Assembly: GCF_009389715.1 (NCBI RefSeq)
Contig: NC_052399.1
Coordinates: forward strand, 7,380,585 to 7,444,584
DNA length: 64,000 nucleotides
Reading direction: 5' to 3'
DNA from: Phoenix dactylifera
Lineage: Eukaryota; Streptophyta; Magnoliopsida; Arecales; Arecaceae
Of this stretch, positions 46,086 through 58,400 are shown one piece after another. The notes beneath the pieces were generated by a model. The model did not search any database, was not told the origin of the DNA, and saw only the letters and a program-made list of their open reading frames with translations. The position numbers were made by a program, and so were the translations under genes. Each line of letters starts with the position of its first letter. The first letter of the stretch is position 1.

Positions 46086-47453
46086 GAATATATATGGGGC
46101 AGCTATATATGCAGATGCGGTGAAATGTGGCGCAGTTAGTTCCCAAATAACTCGGTTGACCAGGTTGTATACAAATGGTGCAGCCATGAGAATTAGCTAC
46201 GATGACAACTAGAATAGCTATGAGATAATAAGAACGATAAGGACCTTCAATATAAATATTTTAAATTTAAAAGTATGAAATCTGTAAAGAAGAAATCCAA
46301 TATTGGTGGCATACACAGTCTATAAGAATGGACAAAAGGTGGTTTGTGACTCAGTGAATCACCTACTCCTCGAATTTACACACTTGAAAAAGAACTTCCA
46401 AATTTCCCATTTCGCCACCCCGTGGGCACACAAAAAAAAAACACAAAATTCTTCCCCGTGTTATAAGCTAGTATTTTCTAAATTCGAGAATCCTAATATG
46501 AAACATACCAAAGCTGTATTAGTTTGGCAGCACTCAAAATGTCTTCAGCAAATCATATTCTACACCACGAGCATCATGTGGCAGTCCACCATGCTAATCA
46601 TAGACGCATATATCTATAAGCCTCATTCATTAAACGCTCATCTCAGTAACAAACAAGCATCTATGGTTGACATGGTGCACCGCTATGTAGCGTACATGAT
46701 ATAGGATATAATGCTTACCAGGCATGCTACATTACGTGATTTCCGCAATACTACAAAGGCCGGATGGACAATCACCTTCACTGCTACGGTAGGAAGAATA
46801 ATTTATGTGACTTAAGACGATATCAAAGGTGCTCGTGAATATGCTCTCCTGTCCATCAAATCAAGGAAGAGAACAAGATAAGGCATAATTTGAATATGGT
46901 CATTGCATAATATGAGAATTGTGGATCTCCTCTGTTCCAAATTAAAAACCCCTGGGTTTCCTTTATGTTATCTGACTTCGAGCATTTTTAATTATTTTCT
47001 TATGGCATGGTGATGACTGTCATTAACCAGCGGTCATGCTGTCAAATAATAATTTACAATAGCCAACAATGGACAGTTTGAAGCTTCCTTTGTATAATTA
47101 TATGCATGCTAGGACCAAATAATGGGCCTTATAGCCTTCAAAAACATTGGTGCAACCCAATGCGGCTCACTCGACCCATATGCCATATTCCACCCAACCA
47201 ACCTATGCATGGAAGAGATGCCAATTTGCCTTTTTTTTGTTTTTTTTAGCACAATCTTGCAAGTCCAATAGAATATTCCCACCTTCGCATCCCTCACCAT
47301 AGATTGCCCCAGGGGACGCTCCGACCGAATCAAATCAAATCACAACGATACCTGATCTACGGTCGTCATCATCCCAGCCTTTGCTTCTACACATGTCTGT
47401 CTCCACTACAAACTCCTCCCTTGTATAGGACTCTCACCTCACCCGCAGCCGAC
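46086..47453. other. Intergenic region, no gene recognised
   Basis: The frame 46303-46704 (+) has no recognisable domain. The right end is the promoter of the AAR3-like gene. Confidence 0.5.
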
Positions 47454-47473
47454 TATATAATGTCCGTCACGTG
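47454..47473 (+). promoter_or_regulatory. Core promoter of the AAR3-like gene: TATA box and G-box
   Basis: TATATAA at 47454-47460 and CACGTG at 47468-47473, about 190 bp before the start codon. The distance to the ATG leaves room for a leader of roughly 165 bp. The G-box lies at or near the start of transcription. Confidence 0.5.
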
Positions 47474-47652
47474 AGAGGGGGCATTCTCTGGGGTTCACTT
47501 CGCCCCCAACGCTGTCACCGCTCTTCCGTTCCCTCCGTCGGAGATCGGAGGGTGAGAAAGAGGGTTTTGGCCGTCAGCTTCGATCTAGGGTTCCAATTCT
47601 TGCGATCAAGAGTCCTTCTTGGAACCCTGGTTCGTGGATCTCCCGCCGATCC

Positions 47653-50600
47653 ATGGGCTCCTCCATGCCCCAGTGGCTCGATATCTTCGAGATCTACGCG
47701 AGATACTGCAGTGAGCGGCCGGACTCCTCCTCTGACCTCGGTTCCTTCTCTTTTCTTGCTTTTATTTCTTTTTCTTGGATTATATTTGGTTCTTGTTTTT
47801 ATTTTTATCCGGTGGTCCCGGAATTTGAATCGGAATGCGCTGTTTTGGATGGTTTTGATGCGAATTTCTCTTCTTGATGAGGGAATCGGTGCATTGGTTT
47901 GGCAGGTCTGATGGGTTTAGGGTTTTGGGTGCTATTGGGGCTGTAGTTGATGTGGGGAAGTGGAAGGTTTGTCTCTTGGAGACGTGGGTTGTGCAGAGGA
48001 GCCTTGATGGTTAAGCGAAGCAACACGAGACAGTATTTAGATTTTGAACTGCTAACCCCTGTTGTTTTGACCTTGAAATGGAGCAGTTTGATAGTGTGAT
48101 GAAAATTTTCGGTGCAATTCTTGTTTTAGGAACCGCATTTATATTGTATGCGCCGCGGTAATCCTAAACGGGTTCTTCAATGAAAAGAAATTGCTTTCTT
48201 GGAGGGCTTAATTACTTTTTATGCTGTCAAACAAAAAGAAAACTAAAGGATTTTTAGTTGTTTTTACAAATTCTACTTGTGGCAATAATTTGAGGCGTTT
48301 ACTGAAAATTTTGACTTTGTTACTCCATGTCATTCTAGTCAATATATCTAGTCAAGAACAGCAGCTGTCAGTAACTGAAGGCAGTAATGAGCAAGTTTTA
48401 TTGAAGTAGCTTTTTCCTATTTTACAACTGCATTGTTGAACCTCTCTCACAATTTATAACCTGCATGCTGGACATGACCTTTGACGTCTTCTCTTTTCTC
48501 TTTTTAACACCAGCAGCAATATGCAATACTTTCACCAATTTGTTCCTAATTGTTGTTGATGAAGCAGAATACAAGATGTGACATTTTACCTTTTTCATGC
48601 TAAGCTTAGAAGGCATTTTTTTTATATGGATCAATTGTTTTTCCACTAATATCATGAAGCATGCTTCTTTATTGCGAAACACAGGCTCGTGAGCAGTAGT
48701 TATATGTCTTAATTTGTAAGGTTGTAACCTAATTATAATTCATATGTGCATGGCATCCAAGTGCACTGTTTATTTTTTATTATGTTTTATCCATTTGACT
48801 TGATTTTGTGGACGTGTATATTTCCATATAATTTCAGAACACAAAAAAAATATTGTCAAATCATTTCTTTTATTACTGAATGTTATATTGATGGTATTCA
48901 TCAATAGATGTTGTATCAAGAAATGACTATGCTACCTCAAAGGAATTATTGGCTGTGCTTTCAAAATCATTGGAGTACAGCGGGCAAAGAAGGTGGGTCC
49001 TTTCGTTGTGATATGTATAAACTTCAGCTTTTTGAAGATTGCCGAACATATAATAATATTCATTTTTTTACGTCTATGTATCGGAAGCTCTTAAAACGAG
49101 GAGACCACACCTTTGCATTGCATATGTGTTAGAGCACATAGCCATTGAGATAAACTTGTTTATGATTTGCGTGATCATTTTTGGCATACCATGCTCAACA
49201 TAGTTCTAGCATGGGAACCTAAGCCATTCAATAAAAGGCTCACTATGTTGTTCATCACCATAAATTTTGCCGCGTGAAAGACCTAGATTATGGATTACTG
49301 CCTGTGTTTGATAATTTGACAGAGGTTTTAGGACAAATGGTTAAGAATAATAACCACATACTAACCATCGGGAGTTTTTGTTGTAAAGTCTAGATTGCTC
49401 ATTTACTGTACTGATTTATGATGTGGGAGGTCCTATTGAAACCCAAGCTGGTTGATGGATGATGATGCAGCCCATAAGTATGTTTTGCATGAGAGTTGTT
49501 CTAGTTATGTCTCCCTCCCACAGTCTTTGCTTCCATGCACTATTTTTTTTTCAATGTTGACATGCACAAACATGCATTTTTGTGCTTTTATAGCTCAAAA
49601 ATTGGTGCATTTGTTTGTGACACTAGCTCCTCCAGAAGATTTTTTCCCCTTTTGTTTGCTAACTATCTCATCTTGATCTTTGATTTTCAGGGAGGCAATT
49701 TTTAATGACATTTACAAGCTTATGTCATGTCTTGACTTGTCTGTGAGTGTTAACTTTTAAGTTATTTTCTTTTCTCGGACGACTTTCACTTATCAATCTT
49801 GTAGTTAGTTTATTGGGTTTTACGTCGATATACTAAAAAAATGTCCTACTGGTTATTATCTTGCAGGTAGATTCTCGTAATTTCAATCGCTTCTATGATT
49901 TTGTCTTCTTCTTTTGCCGTGAAAGTGGGCAGAAGAACATCGGTAAGATTGTTTCTTGGTTCTTTTTTTTTTCAAAGAAGGAAAAACATAACCAAGCTAA
50001 TGTTTAGATTTCTTTGTTATCTTGATTGGTATCTTTGTGCTTTCAAATATATTTCAGCTGTACATAGGGCCATAACTGCCTGGAGATTAGTTCTGAATGG
50101 AAGGTTTCGGTTGCTTAACCAATGGTGCAACTTTGTTCAGGTATGAAAACTTTAAATGCATGATTGTTGCACAGCATAACTGCAAGTGCTTTCTTTCAGT
50201 CAGTCCCTGACAACAGTTGTAAAGTCTGCCCTGATTTCTTTTAAATTTGAGCTATCATATATGTTCCTTTAACTTTTGTTCTTAATTGTCTATCTTCTTG
50301 TCATAACCGCTTCCATATAAAATCTTGTAGAAAGTTGCTGAGATCTGATTGAATTTGTCATATGAACTGGTGTGAAGGTTACAACCTAGTTGATTTTTTC
50401 ACAAAACTCCATGGTAGAATAAAATCGAACTGAAAATTTTCTTTTAAATTGTCTACTATTTTCATATCAAACTTTCCTTTTTGTGAGAGTCATATGCTTT
50501 GGTAGTGGCATATCTGAATTGACTTTGTAGGTTTTGGCATGACTTTGTTATGAACTGTCAGTCATTTGAAAATTAGTCATAGACTTTTAGGATAAAGTGT

Positions 50601-53353
50601 GAATTTTGAATAAAGTGCTTTACAATGTTGAAGTGCATCAGAGTTTTCTCTAGTCAAGGCACATCATCATGTTCTAAATTATGTACTAAAATCCAGGTAG
50701 CTTTTGATAAAGAAACGAGTGGCATACACACACATATCTATTTAAATGCACATCGTGTATTTTGTCCGCTTAATTTGTCATCTGTTTTGTTCCATGGAGT
50801 TCTCATCTGCTTTGTTCTATGGAGCTTGCCTGTAATTGTTTCTTAATCCTACAGATTCCTGTGATGACCTTTGACCCTACAGCAGTTTTATTTATTTATT
50901 TATTTATTTTGAACTTAGGAATATCAACGTCATAATATATCTGAGGATACTTGGCAACAAGTCCTGGCTTTCAGTCGATGTGTAAATGAAGATCTGGAAG
51001 GTTATGATCCTAAAGGTAATCATGAAGTGTTACATTGTCATATTTGTTTCTTACTGTGGTATGATATCTGAACATCCTAAAGCATGATTAAACTCCTTTG
51101 GTTTATCTTCTAGGTGCTTGGCCTGTTCTTATTGATGACTTTGTCGAGCACATGTACAGGTTTGGCTTCCTTCTCCAATGGTGATTTGTATGTACGAGCT
51201 TTTCATGATATAGTGAATGTAATATAATTTGAAAGTCCTTTAGTGCCACTTTTAGTGATTTATTTTTTAATGACAATAGTTTAATTATCAGTAGTACTTA
51301 TTTGGAATGGAGTAAAAAAATACTTGTCTCAGTGGTGGACTCTTGTCCACATGTACAGAAATGGAGATTCCACCTTGACTTTGCTTCTAGGCTCTGCTCA
51401 AAAACAATAGAGGTGTTATATGGTAGGAAAAGTCAGTGGCTGTTGGTGCACAAATTTTCTGAGATCTGTCATACCTTCTTTTTCTGCCTCGATTCCAATC
51501 TTGTTTTCCTTCTAAAGTCTTTTTACATGCAACCATAGCTTGATGGCAGCGCCAAGCATTTGGGACTTAAAGCAAGGGAATGGAATCTGGCTGACTTGTC
51601 TTGATACTTCTTCTTTCTATGTCCCAGGACTCGTGAATATCTATGGTTTCCAAAGACCAAGGGATCGATCTGGCCTCTTAATCCCTTTATTTCCCTCATT
51701 AGTCAAATCCAACTTGACATCCTTTAATAGCGACGGCTTTAATAAGAACGGTTGATGACCTCTCCTATTTCTTGTAGACATGATGATGTATACACCCTTA
51801 TGTGAGACTTATGTGGTAGAAACTTGAATACAGCTATTGATGGTATTGGCACATGCTGAACTCGTCAATTTCTGAAAATGAGATCTCAGATCTGAGACTT
51901 GAGACTAATGATCAAATTTGTTTATTTATGCATGCTCTTGTGTGCGAGTATCCTATATGTACTTGAGGTCATTGTGGACCCAACATCCAATGAATTGCTA
52001 CGTCATGATCTTATGGATGAATTCGTTGCACTGAATAATGCACAAACAAACATATCCAGTTAGTATAGGTTAAGGGAGTAGAACACTATAGAAGTTGTAG
52101 CATCTAGGCTAAAATAATGTAAATAGTAGCTAGATAACAATATTCACTGGATTGGAGCTACTTAGGGGAAGGAGACTGGTGAAGTTCTCACCTCTCCCTC
52201 CCCAAGCTAGAACACCTTTAGGTATATTTAAGAAAATGTGTGGTTTTAATGCATAAATGAGTTGATACAGATGCAAATCTAAACAAGACAAGAAATAAAA
52301 TAAAGTTTAAGAGAGCAAAAAGAGAACCAAGGTAAGGATGTTCAAAGCCATTACATCATCTGTGGTCCTCTAGAAGTGATGCTCTATCGTTGCTTTCCTG
52401 ATCAGCAAGTTAACCTCTTCACGATATCACGAAGACATGAGGACAGTATATGACAGGATGCAGCTACATTTGTTGATGTAGTGTGGATGGATCCCCTAGT
52501 TATAGTAGGAAAATAAGTATGCGGGCACATGAGAAAATGGTAGAAAACAGAAAAATTATGCAAGGATTCTTAAATATAGACATTTGATTTGTCAGCCTGT
52601 TTTTTGAGCCATAGAAGGAAAATTTTCCACATCTTCATGAAATATATGCATGAGTTTCAAATTGGCAGCGAGATAAACTCCCTTGTCATGGTTTTTGAAC
52701 TGTATTGCTGGTTTCCAGTCTTCAAGTTTCTTCTTCTAATCTCTTGGAAATGTCCCTAGCAACTGCATGCTCTGCTTAACTGGAACTCTCCTTCTGTGGC
52801 AGCCTTGTTTACATGATGTTCTTTTCCAGATGCAGAATTAGTCGATCCAAAAATTGCAGCACTGAGGATTATATTTTTGGCTGTGCTGACATGGAAGCAC
52901 AACCTAGTATATCTAACACTTTCAGTGGTATTTGTTTCTCGGGAACTCCAATACTTTGAATTCAAAAACCCGTCTAGTCCCCAACTTGAGCTGTTTTTCA
53001 CCATCAATGATTGCATTGCAGGATTGAATCTGCTCCTTGGATCGAAGAGGAAATCTCCTATAGATACCGATGAACGTGATGAGGAAGAATCAAAGCTTTT
53101 AAACCCAACAAACTCAGATCATCTGATGAAGTCCAAGCGATTGAAGCAAACTTTTGTTGCCAGACCTTCAGAGTCTGACTGGGCTACGAGTATGGTTGAT
53201 GGTACAGCTGATTACCATGCTGAAATGAATAAACATAGCTCACTTGGTTGTCTGCAAACCTCAGCATGTGCAGTAGACAATAGCCTATCCAAAGGTTTTG
53301 AAGGATACCTTTGTATAGTCTTTGATCAGAAAAGCGGGGTTTCATACACATGA
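47653..53353 (+). CDS. AAR3: AAR3/DCN1-like protein (potentiating neddylation domain), nine exons, intact
   Basis: Exons: 47653-47740, 48908-48992, 49691-49742, 49867-49942, 50058-50140, 50919-51015, 51114-51159, 52830-52927 and 53022-53353. All junctions keep phase and introns are GT-AG; total 957 bp, 318 aa. The N-terminus MGSSMPQWLDIFEIYARYC leads into the cullin-binding (PONY) domain at about residues 45-176: FNDIYKLMSCLDLS, FNRFYDFVFFFCRE, NGRFRLLNQWCNFV, ISEDTWQQVLAFSRCV and GAWPVLIDDFVEHMY. DCN1-like proteins help attach NEDD8/RUB to cullins and so activate SCF ubiquitin ligases; Arabidopsis AAR3 affects auxin response. After the domain come a variable Cys/Ser-rich exon, GSKRKSP and KSKRLKQ basic patches (possible nuclear signals) and a C-terminus FDQKSGVSYT that I recall as conserved in AAR3. 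The donor after exon 1 (GTTCCT) is weak. Confidence 0.88.
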
Positions 53354-55417
53354 ATACACATCCAGGTTACAAACTACAGAAACGTTTGGTTTGATCGCAT
53401 CCTTCAATTATGTATATGCATTCCCCCGTTTTTCCGCATTTCCCCAATTTATTCTTTTGGCCTGTATTTCTGTGATCTGTTCATACGATGTAGTTGAGTT
53501 ATTTTGTTGTAAAATTGTTGTGCTTGTACTTGTTATCTCAGTAAGACGTGCTTAAATCTACCTTCTGTATGAGTTTGTTTTCTCCATCAAATGAGCGAAT
53601 GCGTGTCAAGGTATTGCTAGAGTTGAGGCATTATTTAGAAGACTTTGTTGGATTCTGGCTTCGAGAAACTCTTGTTTGGTACGTTGGCATGTATCAAAAT
53701 CTTTGGGTTTGGGGTTGGTACCAAGGACCTGGGTTTGAGTCTGGTCCTCACCGTAAGTATGGCTGGGATATTTCCTGTCATACTTCAAAAATAATAGCCG
53801 GTCGATGTGGGTAATGTTTTGTGTTCAATGGCCGACCGCTGGCAATGTCAATTTACTGGATTCACATAACTCATTTGCATGATTTTATGAACCAAATTCA
53901 AAGAGATTTTTCTTAGATATGAGGAAGCTTTTCTTTGGTCCATGTTCGTAAAGTTCCTCTAGAATGAGTTCAATTATCACCAGGTTCCTGGCAGGATATT
54001 TAACTGCACGGTGAGATGATTCCGTGGTAGACATGAGTTCATTGGACCTGCGCGAGTAATATGCAAAGAATGTACCCGTGCAACCAGTGAAAAAAATATA
54101 TTGTCCTCATGGTTGTGTTCGTGAGACTTGCTGGCAATTGCGCTAGTACTCATCCCGTTTGCATCCACGGTTTCGTTGAAGTCTTTTCCTTTAAGTCTAC
54201 CGCTAACAACTAAGGCAGTGATCCCTGCTGGCTGCTAGTCACAATCCTATCTTGTCAATGGTTTAATGATCCTTTCTGAATCTTTGCTGTATCCAAACAG
54301 TGGCCTCTGTAAATTTCTAGTTTAAATTCAATAAGAAGAGAACGAAGATCTGCATTTTTGATGTTTCCTTCTCTCCAAAGTTATTCTCACCTGAATTTCT
54401 CAATCAGTTGGTGAAGTTTCCGAGTCATGCTTTCCATGCATCATTCTCATAGTAAGGAATCTGTTGTAATTTGGAAACATGTCAATTTTTTTTTAAAAAA
54501 TAGCAAGTTCTTGATGCGTTTGCTGCCCACTGATGTATGATTGGTTAGGGTATCTGTTTGGTATTGCTCTTGCTGTTTTAGTTCTCAAAAATCAAAGAAA
54601 CAAAATGGACTAGACTGAAAAACATGTGCGATGAAATCTTTTTGTTTTTTTAAATTGTTTGTAAAATTTTAAGACCTTTTGGAATCTAAGCCTTATTGCT
54701 TCTAGAAAAGAGTGAACAAAAAAATAGCATAAGTTTTATGCATTTGCTATTATCAACATCAATCTCCATGGAATATTTTACTAATTTGTATATAAACAAA
54801 AATACAGAACCAACAACAATACCAAACAGGCCCTTGATGATCTTGATATAGATAATTTTCCTGATCTCTTGTGATGGTTTTAGCTGCACTGTCATCAGTG
54901 TTTTGAGTTAGAGAGAGAGAGAGAGAGAGCCTTTGTTTGCTTTGAGCCAAGATCACTTGAAGACAATGTGAGAAAAGGCCTCTCGGCTCAACAAGCATCA
55001 ATGATCAACCATTGTAGTGCATGGTGAATACATACTGGTTAATGGTCAGTATTCAAGTATTCCTTTGAAGACAATGCATGAAAATGAAAATTACTTCATA
55101 CAACTGAGTAAAAGGAAGAATCCATTCACAACCGAACAATGCTTTTATAGAGCATGAAAGAATGGTGGATATGTTTGTGAAAGTAAATGCTTCAAACATA
55201 TTTGAATGAAGGCAGGCTCTTAAAAATTTTGCCCATTGATCCAGCGGAAGTGGGCCTTTATCTGACGCCATGGTGTCACACATCAGCTCATTGCTGGCCC
55301 CTCAATGCTGTGAAATAAACAAATATTCCGCTTCAACATGTGCACCCTCTGAACAATCTTCAACCATGAAAGAATTGTCAGGTCACAGAATGTGATGAAT
55401 ATTGGTGTTTGGAGTTG
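53354..55417. other. Region between the convergent AAR3-like and CSLA genes
   Basis: It contains the 3' untranslated regions of both genes and a (GA)n run at 54912-54930. No further gene is recognisable. Confidence 0.55.
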
Positions 55418-58400
55418 CTAGGAGTTGGAGATGAATGTGCCAACATAACCAATGCCCACGACGACAAAAGCAATGGCTTGGAGGTAGATGTAGACATAGC
55501 AGTAGTTCTTTCCCTCGGCAACATTATAGGATGCACAAAGTAAGAGAAAGACAGCAAATCCAAGTTCTGAAAAGTTGATCCTGAGAAACAGAACATAGTA
55601 TGCCTTGATATCAGTTTCATTCCTACGTATGTAATAGGATCTTCTGAGATAAAATTGTAGTTACCTGTCTCTCAACTTATTTGGGGACTTTTCAGGCAAA
55701 GTGATATCAGGCCTCTCCATGAGAGTGTCTCCTAGCTTCTCTGTTACAACCCATTCATTCACATTTGCTGTCTCCAGTATACCGATCAGGGCTGCTTTCA
55801 TGCGATGCATGGACATGACATTCTCAAACAGAATCCAGAATGGCATTATATGGAGAGAGCTGTTAAACAAAATCAGAGACTAGATAATTCAAATGCTAGT
55901 TTCAACAAAAGAAAGGGGAGAGACTTTGGTCATTAGAATGAGAAATTTCTTGGGCAACGAACCTAGGATTTCTGATGGCATTGAGAAGGGTAATAGTTGT
56001 AGGGATATAAATCACCCCCCATATGGGAACACTGACTTCTGGAACCAAGACTGATATTGGGACTACCACACAGTAGAGAAAAAAGGTGGCAATTGGGGCT
56101 ATAATTCTCCGTACAAAGAAAAAGCTATAGATCACATGGAGTTTCTTACATAGGGATACTTCCTGCTCCACATAAAAGACACAAAAGACATGATTGTTAA
56201 GTAACATCCATCCATATAAGTTTTCAAAGCTTATGTTTTTGAAGAAGGTTTACCTTGGTCGATATAACATCCCATGCCATTTTTCTGAATAAGTTTGCAG
56301 CACCGCATGTCCACCGGTGCTGCTGGTGACAGTAAGCCTTATACGTACATGGCAGTTCACTTTTGACCTGCCATGAGAATGTGATAACACCTCTAAGCGC
56401 CACCAAGTTACTTATTTAGATAATTCTGTGAACAAGGATAAAATCAATACCTTGATGTCACCAGCATATAAAAATTTCCAACCCTTGAGACTTGCTCGAA
56501 CAGCCAAGTCCATATCTTCCACAGTGGTTCTATCATTCCAACCTCCAGCTTCATTGATAGCCGATATTCGCCAGACACCAGCAGTCCCTATTAATATACA
56601 CAAGTGGTAATTCTTTGAAAAAAGCTGACCCGATCCTACCCTATTTGAGTCAGTTTTAGGTCAAGGGTATTTTGGTTAGGTTCGGGTATGGGTTAAATTT
56701 TATGAGCTGAAATTTTAATGGGCTGGGTATGTATCTAGCTTCGACCCAACTCGGGTTATAACGGTAAGAGTTCAATTTGGGTTGGAAATATTTAGGTTGG
56801 GTTGAGTTGATGAACTTGGATAATTTTTTTGGGTGAATGGTCTTTTTCTCGATACAACCAGTAAGAACTGTAAAGATTGGATTTGATGAGCTAGCTTAGA
56901 TTGCAAAACAGATTAGGTTGGAGTCAAATGGGCGACCAGAGATGTTGGGTGGGATCAGGTATGGGTCAAGGTCTTGTATGTTGTTTATGCTTACTTGACC
57001 AGACCCAACCTAACCCATTGCCATCCCTAGGCATTTTATTAGCAAGTAAAAAGTTCTTGATTTGATCTTTCAGCAAATGTTATCTAATTGATGACTTTTC
57101 TCCTGCTAAACAATTGAACTGACTCTAAAAGATTAGTTGTTGGTTACCGTTGAAACCGAAGAAGGAATAGGTAGATGAGCCTGCTTCTTGTTCTACTTTG
57201 AAGTGATAATCTAGGGACATCTTCTGTATCCTTGTCATCAGGCACTTGTCATAATTCACTGCAAAATCGCGCGGCAAATGCCACGTCAATAATGTCCTGT
57301 CAATTGAGAAATAGATAAAATCAGAGCAAGTAAAGCTATTGTCTTTGGTACTAATTTTTTTCTCATGTGATTCCATATTTAAAATTAAATATCTCAAAAT
57401 ATGTTTAAACTCTTGGATGCCAAGTTTGCATAGTATAGAGCTTATGCCAAAGGACTAGGGAGGGGTGAATGACATACATATATCTGTGCGGTGTTCTGAA
57501 ATCACTGAATACCACTGGGAACATGGGGATGGCATAGAGTAGTTGTAAACTAGCTGCCAGCTTTGCTTTTCCAGTCTGAATGTTCAGAAATTAGGAGACT
57601 CGTGAGCCTGATGTGAACATTATGGAGTTCAGCAATTTCTGGTGGAAGGGTGGTACATTTGGTGAGATGCACCTAGATTGCGTACATGAGAAGAAGGCTA
57701 GCAGTAGCACCAAGAAAGGAGACAGGGAGGATAGTCTGAACAAGTACAATAAAGGCCAACTTCAGGTAGAGACTAGGTCTCAAACCAAGGTCAGGCTGAT
57801 TGGCAATAAGGAGGACAAGGCTTGATAAAAGTTAGTGGGAGTATCGTTATGTGATGTGAAGACAATGATTTAGCCAATTGTAATGAAGATCAATGTAAAT
57901 CAATTTCAAAAATTGATACAACGAGTATAGTCAATTGTGTTTATGTTGAGGATTGTCTTAGATCATCTGGAGCTTTCTTTTCTCGTGTTAACCTGCAATC
58001 ACCTATATGAATAAATTTTCTTTCCAAGAAAGGGGACATATTCAGTCATTTGTCAGCTAATTTTCTTATTTGATACATGACCTTTCTAAATGAGCCATCC
58101 TTTGTACTCTTTATCAGCCTATTCGTAAGTTTTATTTTTTTTTTAATGGTGGAAAATCAGACTATTTAAAGTTTATGATACGAATCTAAGCATGGAGTTC
58201 ATTAGTTCTTTTTTGGAGAGACCTCTAATGAGAATTTTTAGTGATATTTTCATGTATCACCAGCACAGATTAGATTAAATGAAATGGTTCATGAATTCTT
58301 ACTTGTAAAGGCATTACAAAAACTGTTGGTGCAAGGTCAGGTCGAATTACTAGTCTGATCAATACTTTGATCAGACTATGATCTACTTGAAGGAAATTTG

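Noticed and set aside
47471..47911. 146-codon frame starting MRGGILWGSL
   Set aside because: It overlaps the leader and first exon of the AAR3-like gene in another frame and runs into intron 1; the spliced DCN1-like frame from 47653 explains the region.
57613..57825. 70-codon plus-strand frame inside CSLA
   Set aside because: It is intronic, antisense and has no domain. Its codons are not needed for any model.
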